From contig CAJCID010000311.1 in the NCBI GenBank assembly GCA_903970305.1, forward strand, positions 1 through 32,431: a stretch of DNA of 32,431 nt. Reading direction: 5' to 3'. Source of the stretch: Rhodospirillales bacterium. Lineage in GTDB: Bacteria > Pseudomonadota > Gammaproteobacteria > Burkholderiales > Burkholderiaceae_D. Of the stretch, positions 8,596 through 15,836 are shown piece by piece (the first letter of the stretch is position 1; every line of letters starts with the position of its first letter). Made by a program: the position numbers and the translations under genes. The notes under the pieces are model-generated. The model had not been told where the DNA came from. It ran no database searches and was given only the letters and a program-made list of their open reading frames with translations.

Positions 8596-10071
8596 GTGTC
8601 ACCAGTGAGCCCTGAGGCGAGTGTCGAGGTTCTCGATGTCCTCATCGTAGGCGCCGGATTGTCCGGCATCGGGGCGGCCTATCACCTGCAGCGGTCTTGC
8701 CCTAAGAAGCGCTATGCCATCGTCGAGGCTCGTGCAGCGCTTGGTGGTACCTGGGACCTGTTCCGCTATCCGGGAATCCGCTCCGACTCCGACATGTACA
8801 CGCTCGGATATCAATTTCGTCCCTGGACCCAGGGCAAGGCGATTGCAGACGGTCCAGCCATCCTCCGCTACATCGGCGAGACCGCCGATGAGGCCGGCAT
8901 CACACCGCGCATCCGCTTCGGTCATGCGGTGCGCAGTGCGGATTGGTCGGCTAAAGACGCCTTGTGGACGGTCGCGATCGAATGCCTGCCCAGCGGTGCA
9001 AAGCGAAGGCTTAAGACCCGGTTCCTGTATCTGTGTTCTGGCTACTACAGCTATGCAGAGGCACATCGCCCGGAATTCCCCGGCGAGGCTGACTTCCACG
9101 GATCCTTGGTCCAACCCCAGTTCTGGCCACGCGATCTGGACCATGCTGGCAAGCGGGTCGTCGTCATTGGCAGCGGCGCGACGGCGGTGACGATCGTGCC
9201 CGAGATGGCTCGGACCGCCTCGCACGTCACCATGCTGCAGCGCTCACCGACCTACATCGTGAGCCGGCCTTCGGTGGACGGCGCGGCCCAATGGTTATCG
9301 CGCCACCTCCCCGCTGGCCTGGCCTACGCACTTGCGCGCTGGAAGAACGTTCTCATCGGAATGTTCTTCTATCGGCTCGCCAGAAGCCGGCCCGAGAAGG
9401 TCAAAGCGCGCATCATCGAGATGGCCCGCTCCCAGCTGGGCCCGGATGTCGATGTCGATCAACACTTCACACCGCGCTACAACCCCTGGGACCAGCGCAT
9501 GTGTGTGGTACCGGACGGGGACCTGTTCCGACAAATCCGCGCGGGTCGTGCCGCAGTTGTTACGGGCACCATCGAGCGTTTCACACGAGAGGGCATCGAG
9601 CTCGCCTCGGGTGAGGTATTGGCCGCTGACATCGTGGTGGTGGCAACCGGGCTCAAGCTGAATGTACTCGGGGATATTGCCCTCAGTCTTGATGGCCAGA
9701 GCGTCAATGTCGGAGAGGCACTCTCCTACAAAGGCATGATGCTCAGCGACGTGCCCAATCTCATCATCACCTTTGGCTATACCAACGCCTCATGGACCTT
9801 GAAGGCCGACCTCACGGCGGGTTATGCCTGCCGCCTCATCCGCTACATGGATCGCCATGGCTATGCGGTCGCCCTCCCCAGGCGGGAGCCCGGGTTAGAG
9901 CCAGAGCCTTTTCTCAGCTTCACCTCCGGTTATGTGCAGCGGGCATTGGCGATCCTTCCTAAACAGGGTCCCCGTCGCCCCTGGATCGTGCACCAGAACT
10001 ACTTGATGGACCTTCTGAACATCCGCCACGGCAAGATCGCCGATGGCGTGCTCGAGTTTCGGGCCGTCTGA
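8596..10071 (+). CDS. EthA-like FAD-containing Baeyer-Villiger monooxygenase
   Basis: Flavoprotein monooxygenase of about 491 residues that inserts oxygen into ketones or oxidises sulfur in thioamides and sulfides, using NADPH and O2. The sequence follows mycobacterial EthA closely: FAD site VLIVGAGLSGIGAAYHL, GGTWDLFRYPGIRSDSDMYTLGY, BVMO-type fingerprint segment HGSLVQPQFWPRD, NADPH site VVVIGSGATAVTIVPEMA, then TMLQRSPTYIVS, YNPWDQRMC and GYTNASWTLKADL. The open frame reaches back to 8161 inside the preceding gene. GTG 8596 is preferred because GGAGAAG stands 9 bases before it and because EthA is 489 residues; ATG 8521 is the next alternative. Its place beside a sulfonate-binding protein suggests organosulfur oxidation, but the substrate is unknown. 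Confidence 0.92.
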   Translation: MSPVSPEASVEVLDVLIVGAGLSGIGAAYHLQRSCPKKRYAIVEARAALGGTWDLFRYPGIRSDSDMYTLGYQFRPWTQGKAIADGPAILRYIGETADEAGITPRIRFGHAVRSADWSAKDALWTVAIECLPSGAKRRLKTRFLYLCSGYYSYAEAHRPEFPGEADFHGSLVQPQFWPRDLDHAGKRVVVIGSGATAVTIVPEMARTASHVTMLQRSPTYIVSRPSVDGAAQWLSRHLPAGLAYALARWKNVLIGMFFYRLARSRPEKVKARIIEMARSQLGPDVDVDQHFTPRYNPWDQRMCVVPDGDLFRQIRAGRAAVVTGTIERFTREGIELASGEVLAADIVVVATGLKLNVLGDIALSLDGQSVNVGEALSYKGMMLSDVPNLIITFGYTNASWTLKADLTAGYACRLIRYMDRHGYAVALPRREPGLEPEPFLSFTSGYVQRALAILPKQGPRRPWIVHQNYLMDLLNIRHGKIADGVLEFRAV

Positions 10072-10088
10072 GCTCGAATCTGAGCTTC

Positions 10089-10128
10089 GCACGGCCGGGG
10101 GCCACACACGGTTACGGTCGGGCCGTGC
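10089..10128 (+). terminator. Long hairpin after the monooxygenase gene
   Basis: GCACGGCC (10089-10096) and GGCCGTGC (10121-10128) form a perfect 8-bp stem around a GC-rich loop, 17 bases after the stop. No T-run follows, so it is at best a weak or factor-assisted terminator. The rest of the gap up to 10329 shows no gene. Confidence 0.35.
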
Positions 10129-10329
10129 AGATCAGGCTGACGGGCGACGCAAGATTGGAATAAGCCCCATTCCGAACATCTGGATCGATACCGAATCGCG
10201 CAAAAGTCTTGCCTTGGCGCCTCCTTGGGACACCAGCGTTGGACCCGGGATCTCTACAATGGGGTATGGCGTTCAGGCTTTTGGGATCCAGAAGGATCGG
10301 CTGGCCTGCGCCCTGTCCGGGAGACGCAC

Positions 10330-10716
10330 ATGATCCTCGATCCCCACTCCTTCTATTTTTCGGGTTTCTGGTACGGGGGTCTGGCCAGTCTCTTTCTGCT
10401 CTCTTTCGCAAGCCTGGCCTACGAGATTCGACATGCCCAGGACTGTTGCCTCCGTGCAGACGATCAAGACGCCTGGGTGGTCGTGCAACGCACCTTGCAT
10501 CTGAACTTTCTTGCGCATTTGATCTTGCATGCCACGCTCGGCATTTCCTGCCTTGCGCTTTATGGCGCGAACCGGGAAGACGGACGAGACTGGCTCATGC
10601 TGGGGATTCTTTGCACCTCAGCCTACTGGAGTTACACCCGGGCCTGCGAGAAAAGGCTCTTAAGGTTCATGGCCTTGGCCGAGTCGGCACGACACGCCCA
10701 AGGCGCGGCTCGCTAG
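10330..10716 (+). CDS. Small membrane protein of unknown function
   Basis: A 128-residue protein with three hydrophobic stretches: about residues 12-32 (YGGLASLFLLSFASLAYEI), 58-77 (NFLAHLILHATLGISCLALY) and 87-101 (WLMLGILCTSAYWSY). Charged loops lie between them. This suggests a small inner-membrane protein with a basic C-terminus. The start at 10330 has GGGAG 6-10 bases upstream; an in-frame ATG at 10225 lacks a good site. No family was recognised. It converges with the benzoate-CoA ligase gene, leaving only 38 bases between stops. Confidence 0.6.
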   Translation: MILDPHSFYFSGFWYGGLASLFLLSFASLAYEIRHAQDCCLRADDQDAWVVVQRTLHLNFLAHLILHATLGISCLALYGANREDGRDWLMLGILCTSAYWSYTRACEKRLLRFMALAESARHAQGAAR

Positions 10717-10754
10717 CCTTGCGCCAGCTCCCAGATCCGGTGGACCAGGACGCA

Positions 10755-12344
10755 TCAGGTGAGCCTGGCTTCACGCTCTCGTAACTTGAAGCGTTGAATT
10801 TTTCCGGTCGCAGTCTTGGGTAGGTCATCGACGAATGCAATCTGCCGTGGATACTTGTATGGGGCAAGCTTGTCCTTCACGAAGGCTTTGAGTTCAGCTT
10901 CGCTGACCGTTGCGCTCGCCTTGAGTACGACGAACGCCTTGGTCTTGGTCAGTCCTTCGGCGTCGACGACACCGATGACGGCCGCCTCGAGCACGGCAGG
11001 ATGCTGGACCAAAGTGGCCTCGACCTCGAAGGGGCTGACGTAAAGGCCGCTGACCTTGAGCATGTCGTCCGTGCGACCCGAGTAGGTGTAGCTGCCGTCG
11101 CTGTTCCGGACATATTTGTCGCCGCTCCTGGTCCACCCCCCCTGAAAGGTCTCCACTGTCTTGGCCCGATTCCCCCAGTACATCATGGCCGCCGAAGGGC
11201 CCTGGATATAGAGATCACCCGGCTCACCATCGGGCACGCTCGCACCACCTTCTCCACGCAATGCGATCTCGTATCCGGGAACCGGCCAACCGGTCGTTCC
11301 ATAGCGGACCTTTCCGGGACGATTCGACAAGAAGATATGCAACATCTCTGTCGAGCCGATCCCGTCGATGATGTCCAGACCGAAATGCTCCCGAAAGCGG
11401 ATCCCGAGCTCAGCCGGAAGCGCCTCGCCGGCCGAGGACACCAGCCGCAGTCCGACCTGCTCGCGGGCCGGCAGCAAAGGCGAAGCAAGCAGTGCCGCAA
11501 ACCCCGTCGGCGCTCCGAAGAATACCGTTGGCTGCACGGCCCCGACCTGTCCCAGCCAGCGCTTGAAGGTCGCCTCAGGAGTGGCTCGTTCGGCCATCAA
11601 GATCGAGCACGCCCCAACGCTCAAGGCAAAGGTGAGCGCATTGCCCAAACCGTAGGCGAAAAAGAGCTTCGCCGCGGAGAAACAGACATCCGCCTCAGAT
11701 AGACAGAGGATCCGTTTCCCATACAACTCCGCAGTCCAGTAAGGATTGGCATGGGAGTGCACGGCGCCCTTGGGCCGGCCTGTGGACCCCGAAGAGTAGA
11801 GCCAGAATCCTGGATCGTCTGCCCGCGTCGGCGCGGGTTTGGCAAGCGGTGACTGGTCTTGCAAGAAGGCCTCAAACTCGACTTCTGCAGGGTGCAAGGG
11901 GGCGATCGGACGTGACACGATCACCTTGACCACCTCGTGGTCTGACTTGATGAGAGCCCCAGTCAGAACAGGCAGGAGTGCTCCTGACACCATGACCGCC
12001 TGGGCACGACTGTGTTCGAGCATGTACGCATAGTCATCGGCGGTCAGCAGGGTGTTGACCGCCACCGGAACCAAGCCGGCGTAGAGCGCGCCAAGAAAGC
12101 TCACGGGCCAGTCGTTGCAATCCTGCATCAAGAGGAGCACGCGCTCCTCGCGCTTGAGTCCAAGGGCGCGCAGACCGGCGGCCATGCGGCGCACTCGCTC
12201 GGATAATGCGCCATAGCTCAGGGATCCCAGATCGTCGATGAAGGCCCTCTTGGCAGACCGCCCGGCATTGACGGACAGAAGATGGGCGGCGAAATTGAAG
12301 GTCTCGCCGGGGGGCGCGATGTCGAGCGGAGCAGGGTCGGTCAT
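10755..12344 (-). CDS. bclA: Benzoate-CoA ligase
   Basis: AMP-forming acyl-CoA synthetase of 529 residues that activates benzoate to benzoyl-CoA, the first step of the box pathway. The adenylation signature YSSGSTGRPKGAVHSH is near residue 175. Other hallmarks are FFAYGLGNALTF, SSAGEALPAELG, DGIGSTEMLHIF, YSGRTDDMLKVSGLYVSPFEVE, and the C-terminal catalytic lysine in DDLPKTATGKIQRFKLR. GSTEMLHIF and KLFFAYGLGN are typical of the benzoate/4-hydroxybenzoate ligase family. ATG 12344 is chosen over the upstream 12401. It is transcribed leftward behind the DUF4863 gene, away from the boxR/boxCBA genes that use its product, so benzoate is its likely substrate. Confidence 0.92.
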   Translation of the reverse strand: MTDPAPLDIAPPGETFNFAAHLLSVNAGRSAKRAFIDDLGSLSYGALSERVRRMAAGLRALGLKREERVLLLMQDCNDWPVSFLGALYAGLVPVAVNTLLTADDYAYMLEHSRAQAVMVSGALLPVLTGALIKSDHEVVKVIVSRPIAPLHPAEVEFEAFLQDQSPLAKPAPTRADDPGFWLYSSGSTGRPKGAVHSHANPYWTAELYGKRILCLSEADVCFSAAKLFFAYGLGNALTFALSVGACSILMAERATPEATFKRWLGQVGAVQPTVFFGAPTGFAALLASPLLPAREQVGLRLVSSAGEALPAELGIRFREHFGLDIIDGIGSTEMLHIFLSNRPGKVRYGTTGWPVPGYEIALRGEGGASVPDGEPGDLYIQGPSAAMMYWGNRAKTVETFQGGWTRSGDKYVRNSDGSYTYSGRTDDMLKVSGLYVSPFEVEATLVQHPAVLEAAVIGVVDAEGLTKTKAFVVLKASATVSEAELKAFVKDKLAPYKYPRQIAFVDDLPKTATGKIQRFKLREREARLT

Positions 12345-12437
12345 GTCGGGGTCACCCACTGTTCTGGTTTGGCGGGCCGGCCGGTGTGGCCGGGCGATCA
12401 ACGAAGTCAGGCGCCTGGTGCTCAGGCGCAGGCCGGC

Positions 12438-12902
12438 TCACTTGGAAAACTCGATCGCGCCTTGTGGGAGGAGATAGAGCACGAAGGCCCGCCCCTGGCT
12501 GACGGTGGGGCGGTGCGCGCTCCCGGGCGGCATCACCACCCAACCTGCCCCGCGGCCATCGAAGAGTGCGTCCCCCTCTTGCGGCATGACGAGATCAATT
12601 TCGCCGTGCGGATGAACGTGATGTGGTCCGGCAATGTCGCACATATCGACGACATCGACAGAAAACTCGTGCAGGTCAGGGGCGGCCTTGAAGATGCGGC
12701 CGTACCGGATTCCGTTGGCTTCGCGGGTGCACAGCCAGTTTGCGGCCACGCCCGCCTCGCAGGCGGCCTTGAGCGCACCATAGGTCTTGCTGCCGGGCCC
12801 GTGTTCGCGGTTCAGCCAGGCGTCCAATTCAGCGTCCAGCGGCCGTCCGGCCAGTAGTGCGGTGAATTCGGCGAGCTCGGCTCGGAATAATTCTGGGTTC
12901 AT
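12438..12902 (-). CDS. DUF4863 family cupin-like protein of the box cluster
   Basis: A 154-residue protein beginning MNPELFRAELAEFTALLAG. The C-terminal half has a cupin-like metal-site pattern (HHVHPHGEIDLVMP, then PPGSAHRPTV) and ends ALPQ-like with YLLPQGAIEF. It belongs to the DUF4863 group often found beside benzoate-CoA ligase. From memory this group also includes 4-hydroxylaminobenzoate lyase (PnbB). Whether this copy has lyase activity on hydroxylaminobenzoate or another role in aromatic degradation cannot be decided here. AAGGAG lies 8-13 bases before ATG 12902. It leads the operon with bclA (93-base gap) and diverges from boxR. Confidence 0.82.
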   Translation of the reverse strand: MNPELFRAELAEFTALLAGRPLDAELDAWLNREHGPGSKTYGALKAACEAGVAANWLCTREANGIRYGRIFKAAPDLHEFSVDVVDMCDIAGPHHVHPHGEIDLVMPQEGDALFDGRGAGWVVMPPGSAHRPTVSQGRAFVLYLLPQGAIEFSK

Positions 12903-12930
12903 CCTTCAGTCTCCTTGCGCCGCCCTGCCC

Positions 12931-12962
12931 TTGCCTCGAATGGGAAGATGCAGTATCGTGCT
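12931..12962 (+). promoter_or_regulatory. boxR promoter with overlapping BoxR-type box
   Basis: TTGCCT (12931-12936) and TATCGT (12954-12959) are spaced 17 bp. The -10 sits inside TGCAGTATCGTGCT (12949-12962), a TGCA-N6-TGC box. Occupancy would block RNA polymerase, so BoxR probably represses its own gene. Confidence 0.6.
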
Positions 12963-12991
12963 TTCTGGCACTTTAGATCGTCAAAATCATC

Positions 12992-13981
12992 ATGTCAAGC
13001 ACTATACTGCATATTCCAGCTGTCCCAACAACCGAGCCGCTTGACGAAGTCGCCGCCAATTCGGATACCGGACCCGATCCCGGCGCCGACGCGACCGAAC
13101 CCAAGGAGCCTTTCCTCGTCGCATTGGGCCAGCGCGTACGGGCCATCCGGGCGCGACGCGGGATGGCCAGACGCGCCCTCGCCTTGGCCGCCGGCGTCTC
13201 CGAGCGCCACCTCGCCAATCTGGAATATGGCCGGGGTAACGCCTCGATCCTCGTTCTGCAGCAGGTCGCGCGCGGCTTGCAATGCCCCTTGGCCGAGTTG
13301 ATCGGGGATGTCACAGCCTCCTCTCCCGAGTGGCTCATGCTGCGCGAACTCCTCGAAGGGCGGGACGAGGCGACGCTGCATCGCGTGCGTGTCGCGGTGG
13401 GCGAACTGCTTGGCACCGGCGGCACCAATGCCTCTTTAGCCCAAGGCAAGCGCAGCGAGCGCATCGCACTCATCGGCCTGCGCGGGGCGGGCAAGAGCAC
13501 ACTGGGCGCCATTCTCGCGGAGGATCTGGGATTTCCGTTTGTCGAGCTCAGCCGCGAAATCGAGAAGTTTGCAGGGTGCAGCATCAGCGAGATTCAGGGT
13601 CTTTATGGACAGAACGCCTATCGGCGCTATGAGCGGCGCGCCCTCGAGGAAGCGATCCAGATCTATCCGGAGGCGGTGATCGCCACCCCAGGCGGCATCG
13701 TCTCGGATCCTGCCAATTTCAACCTGCTCTTGGCCCACTGCACGACTGTCTGGCTCCAGGCTGATCCCGAGGATCACATGAAGCGGGTCATCGCCCAGGG
13801 TGATCTGCGCCCGATCGCCTCGAGCAATGAGGCCATGGAGGATCTGAAGTCGATTCTCGCCGGGCGCGCTGCCTTCTACTCCAAGGCCGATTTTTTTCTC
13901 AACACCAGCGCCCAGGCGCTGCAGTCCACGGTCATGGCCCTGCGCGTACTCGTGCGCGACGCGTTGGGAATGCCCGCATAA
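12992..13981 (+). CDS. boxR: BoxR, benzoyl-CoA-responsive transcriptional regulator (HTH + shikimate kinase-like)
   Basis: A 329-residue regulator. After a variable ~40-residue leader comes an XRE/Cro-type HTH (about 41-105: LGQRVRAIRARRGMARRAL, GVSERHLANLEYGRGNAS). Then come a linker and a shikimate-kinase-like domain with Walker A GLRGAGKST at residues 162-170, followed by FVELSREIEK, IQGLYGQNAYRRYE and ATPGGIVSD. This architecture is the BzdR/BoxR family, in which the kinase-like part binds benzoyl-CoA and releases repression. It diverges from the DUF4863-bclA operon and precedes boxC, with TGCA-N6-TGC boxes on both sides. There is no strong ribosome site before ATG 12992, and the start overlaps an operator arm. 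Confidence 0.93.
   Translation: MSSTILHIPAVPTTEPLDEVAANSDTGPDPGADATEPKEPFLVALGQRVRAIRARRGMARRALALAAGVSERHLANLEYGRGNASILVLQQVARGLQCPLAELIGDVTASSPEWLMLRELLEGRDEATLHRVRVAVGELLGTGGTNASLAQGKRSERIALIGLRGAGKSTLGAILAEDLGFPFVELSREIEKFAGCSISEIQGLYGQNAYRRYERRALEEAIQIYPEAVIATPGGIVSDPANFNLLLAHCTTVWLQADPEDHMKRVIAQGDLRPIASSNEAMEDLKSILAGRAAFYSKADFFLNTSAQALQSTVMALRVLVRDALGMPA
12997..13028 (-). promoter_or_regulatory. Promoter and BoxR-type box for the DUF4863-bclA operon
   Basis: On the minus strand TTGGGA (13023-13028) and TATAGT (13001-13006) are 16 bp apart. The -10 lies within TGCAGTATAGTGCT (12998-13011), which mirrors the box at 12949-12962; together they form an inverted repeat with 14 of 15 matching positions. 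The box overlaps codons 3-7 of boxR. Confidence 0.55.
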
Positions 13982-14004
13982 CGCACTAAACTGCACAACG
14001 AGAT

Positions 14005-14036
14005 TTGACTTTCGATACTTAATGCACTATCATGCC
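14005..14036 (+). promoter_or_regulatory. boxCBA promoter with overlapping BoxR-type box
   Basis: TTGACT (14005-14010), 17-bp spacer, TATCAT (14028-14033): a good sigma70 match. The -10 lies in TGCACTATCATGCC (14023-14036). Transcription would begin near 14040. Confidence 0.7.
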
Positions 14037-14056
14037 TGTACATGATCTCGACTAGA

Positions 14057-14070
14057 TGCATTAAATTGCA
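14057..14070. promoter_or_regulatory. TGCA-N6-TGCA box in the boxC leader
   Basis: TGCATTAAATTGCA has two TGCA elements separated by 6 bp and lies about 17-30 bases after the predicted boxC transcription start. It is 34 bp from the box covering the -10. A second BoxR dimer site is the natural reading. Confidence 0.6.
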
Positions 14071-14089
14071 TTGCGACCAGGAGACTTCC

Positions 14090-15748
14090 TTGAATCAATA
14101 CCCCCCAGTCGACTACCAGACATCCCCTGAACAATATCGCCACTGGAAGTTGAGCTTCGATGGACCCATAGCCACCCTGGCCGCGCAGTTCGATGAGAAC
14201 GCGGGCCTGCGGCCTGGCTATAAGCTCAAACTCAATAGCTACGACCTGGGGGTGGACATCGAGCTAAACGATGCGCTGAACCGTGTTCGCTTTGAGCACC
14301 CGGAAGTGCGCACCGTGGTCGTGACGAGTCTCAGGGACAAGGTGTTCTGTTCGGGGGCGAACATCTTCATGCTCGGGGTGAGCAGTCATGCCTGGAAGGT
14401 CAATTTCTGCAAATTCACCAATGAGACACGCAACAGCATCGAGGATTCTTCGGCCCACAGCGGCCTGAAGTTTCTCGCAGCGGTCAACGGATCTTGCGCG
14501 GGCGGAGGTTATGAACTGGCCCTGGCGTGTGATGAAATCATCCTGATCGATGACCGTAGCAGTGCAGTCAGCCTCCCTGAGGTGCCGTTACTGGGCGTGC
14601 TCCCCGGTACCGGGGGCTTGACCCGAGTCACGGACAAGCGCCACGTCCGGCACGACCTCGCCGATGTCTTTTGCACCACCACCGAGGGCGTGCGAGGCCA
14701 GAAGGCCAAGGACTGGCGCCTCGTGGACGATATCGCCAAGCCGGCTCAGTTCGCAGCCCGGGTGCGGCAGCGCGCACTCGAACTGGCCGCTGGGAGCGAC
14801 CGGCCCGGGGACGCGGCAGGAGTACCCTTGTCCCCCATCGAGCGCAAGATGGAGGGCGATGCGCTGCGCTATCCGAATTTGTCCGTCGAGATCAATCGAC
14901 AAAAGCGCACCGCCACCTTCACCGTCAAGGCGCCCCAGGGACCGCAACCAGGCGACCTGGCTGCGATCTTCAAAGCCGGTGCGAACTGGTACCCATTGGC
15001 GCTCGCGCGCGAACTCGAAGACGCGATCCTGTCGATGCGGACCAATGAAATCGACATCGGTCTGTGGCTCATCAAGACCCAGGGGGCGAGCGCGGATGTA
15101 CTCGCGATGGACGCAACGCTGATGGCCCATCGGCAGAACTGGTTCGTGCGCGAGACGATAGGCCTATTGCGCCGGACGTTCAGCCGTTTGGATGTCTCCT
15201 CCCGAAGCCTGTTCGCCCTGATCGAGTCGGGCTCCTGCTTTGCCGGCACCCTGCTCGAACTGGCCTTGGCGTGCGACCGTAGTTACCAGCTGGCCCTCCC
15301 CGACGACGCCCTGGCAGCTCCCATGATCACCGTCTCGGACACGAACTTCGGGCTCTATCCGATGGTCACCGGCCAGAGCCGTCTGGAGCGGCGCTTCTAT
15401 GGCGAAGAGCCTGCGCTGGATGCAGTGCGGGCCCGGGCAGGCCAGCCCCTCGACGCGGACGCGGCATTTCTGCTCGGGCTTGTGACCAGCAATCCGGATG
15501 ACATCGACTGGGCCGACGAGACGCGCATCGCCATTGAGGAACGCGTGGCCATGAGTCCGGATGCGCTCACGGGCATGGAGGCCAATCTGCGCTTTAACGG
15601 CCCCGAAAACATGTTCACGCGAGTCTTTGGGCGGCTCACGGCCTGGCAGAACTGGATCTTCCAAAGACCGAACGCCGTCGGCGAAAAGGGTGCGCTGAAG
15701 GTCTATGGCAAAGGCGAGCGCGCCGCGTTTGACTGGAACCGCGTCTAG
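14090..15748 (+). CDS. boxC: BoxC, 2,3-epoxybenzoyl-CoA dihydrolase (benzoyl-CoA-dihydrodiol lyase)
   Basis: Ring-opening enzyme of the crotonase family that hydrolyses 2,3-epoxybenzoyl-CoA to 3,4-dehydroadipyl-CoA semialdehyde and formate. It is 552 residues long, close to known BoxC (about 555). Hallmarks are YKLKLNSYDLGVDIELNDAL, FCSGANIFMLGVSSHAWKVN, NGSCAGGGYELALACDE (oxyanion hole) and SLPEVPLLGVLPGTGGLTRV; a second crotonase-like segment follows after about residue 270. TTG 14090 is taken as start because AGGAGA lies 5 bases upstream and relatives begin near VDYQTSPEQY. The in-frame ATG at 14042 lies at the predicted transcription start without a ribosome site. It is the first gene of boxCBA. 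Confidence 0.93.
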   Translation: MNQYPPVDYQTSPEQYRHWKLSFDGPIATLAAQFDENAGLRPGYKLKLNSYDLGVDIELNDALNRVRFEHPEVRTVVVTSLRDKVFCSGANIFMLGVSSHAWKVNFCKFTNETRNSIEDSSAHSGLKFLAAVNGSCAGGGYELALACDEIILIDDRSSAVSLPEVPLLGVLPGTGGLTRVTDKRHVRHDLADVFCTTTEGVRGQKAKDWRLVDDIAKPAQFAARVRQRALELAAGSDRPGDAAGVPLSPIERKMEGDALRYPNLSVEINRQKRTATFTVKAPQGPQPGDLAAIFKAGANWYPLALARELEDAILSMRTNEIDIGLWLIKTQGASADVLAMDATLMAHRQNWFVRETIGLLRRTFSRLDVSSRSLFALIESGSCFAGTLLELALACDRSYQLALPDDALAAPMITVSDTNFGLYPMVTGQSRLERRFYGEEPALDAVRARAGQPLDADAAFLLGLVTSNPDDIDWADETRIAIEERVAMSPDALTGMEANLRFNGPENMFTRVFGRLTAWQNWIFQRPNAVGEKGALKVYGKGERAAFDWNRV

Positions 15749-15760
15749 AGCAGCACGACA

Positions 15761-15775
15761 GCCGCAGAGTGCGGC
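15761..15775 (+). other. Intercistronic stem-loop between boxC and boxB
   Basis: GCCGCA and TGCGGC form a perfect 6-bp stem with a GAG loop, 13 bases after boxC. It is more likely an mRNA-processing or stability element than a terminator, since boxB follows and no T-run is present. Confidence 0.35.
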
Positions 15776-15836
15776 GCCATCCGAGTGGCGCGCCGCATTC
15801 GAATCGATCCCACTCATGTCCTCCCTGGAGACCAGG

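Noticed and set aside
15705-15836. Upstream extension of the boxB frame
   Set aside because: It overlaps the boxC end, lacks a ribosome site, and known BoxB begins at the MSTIDYS-like N-terminus.
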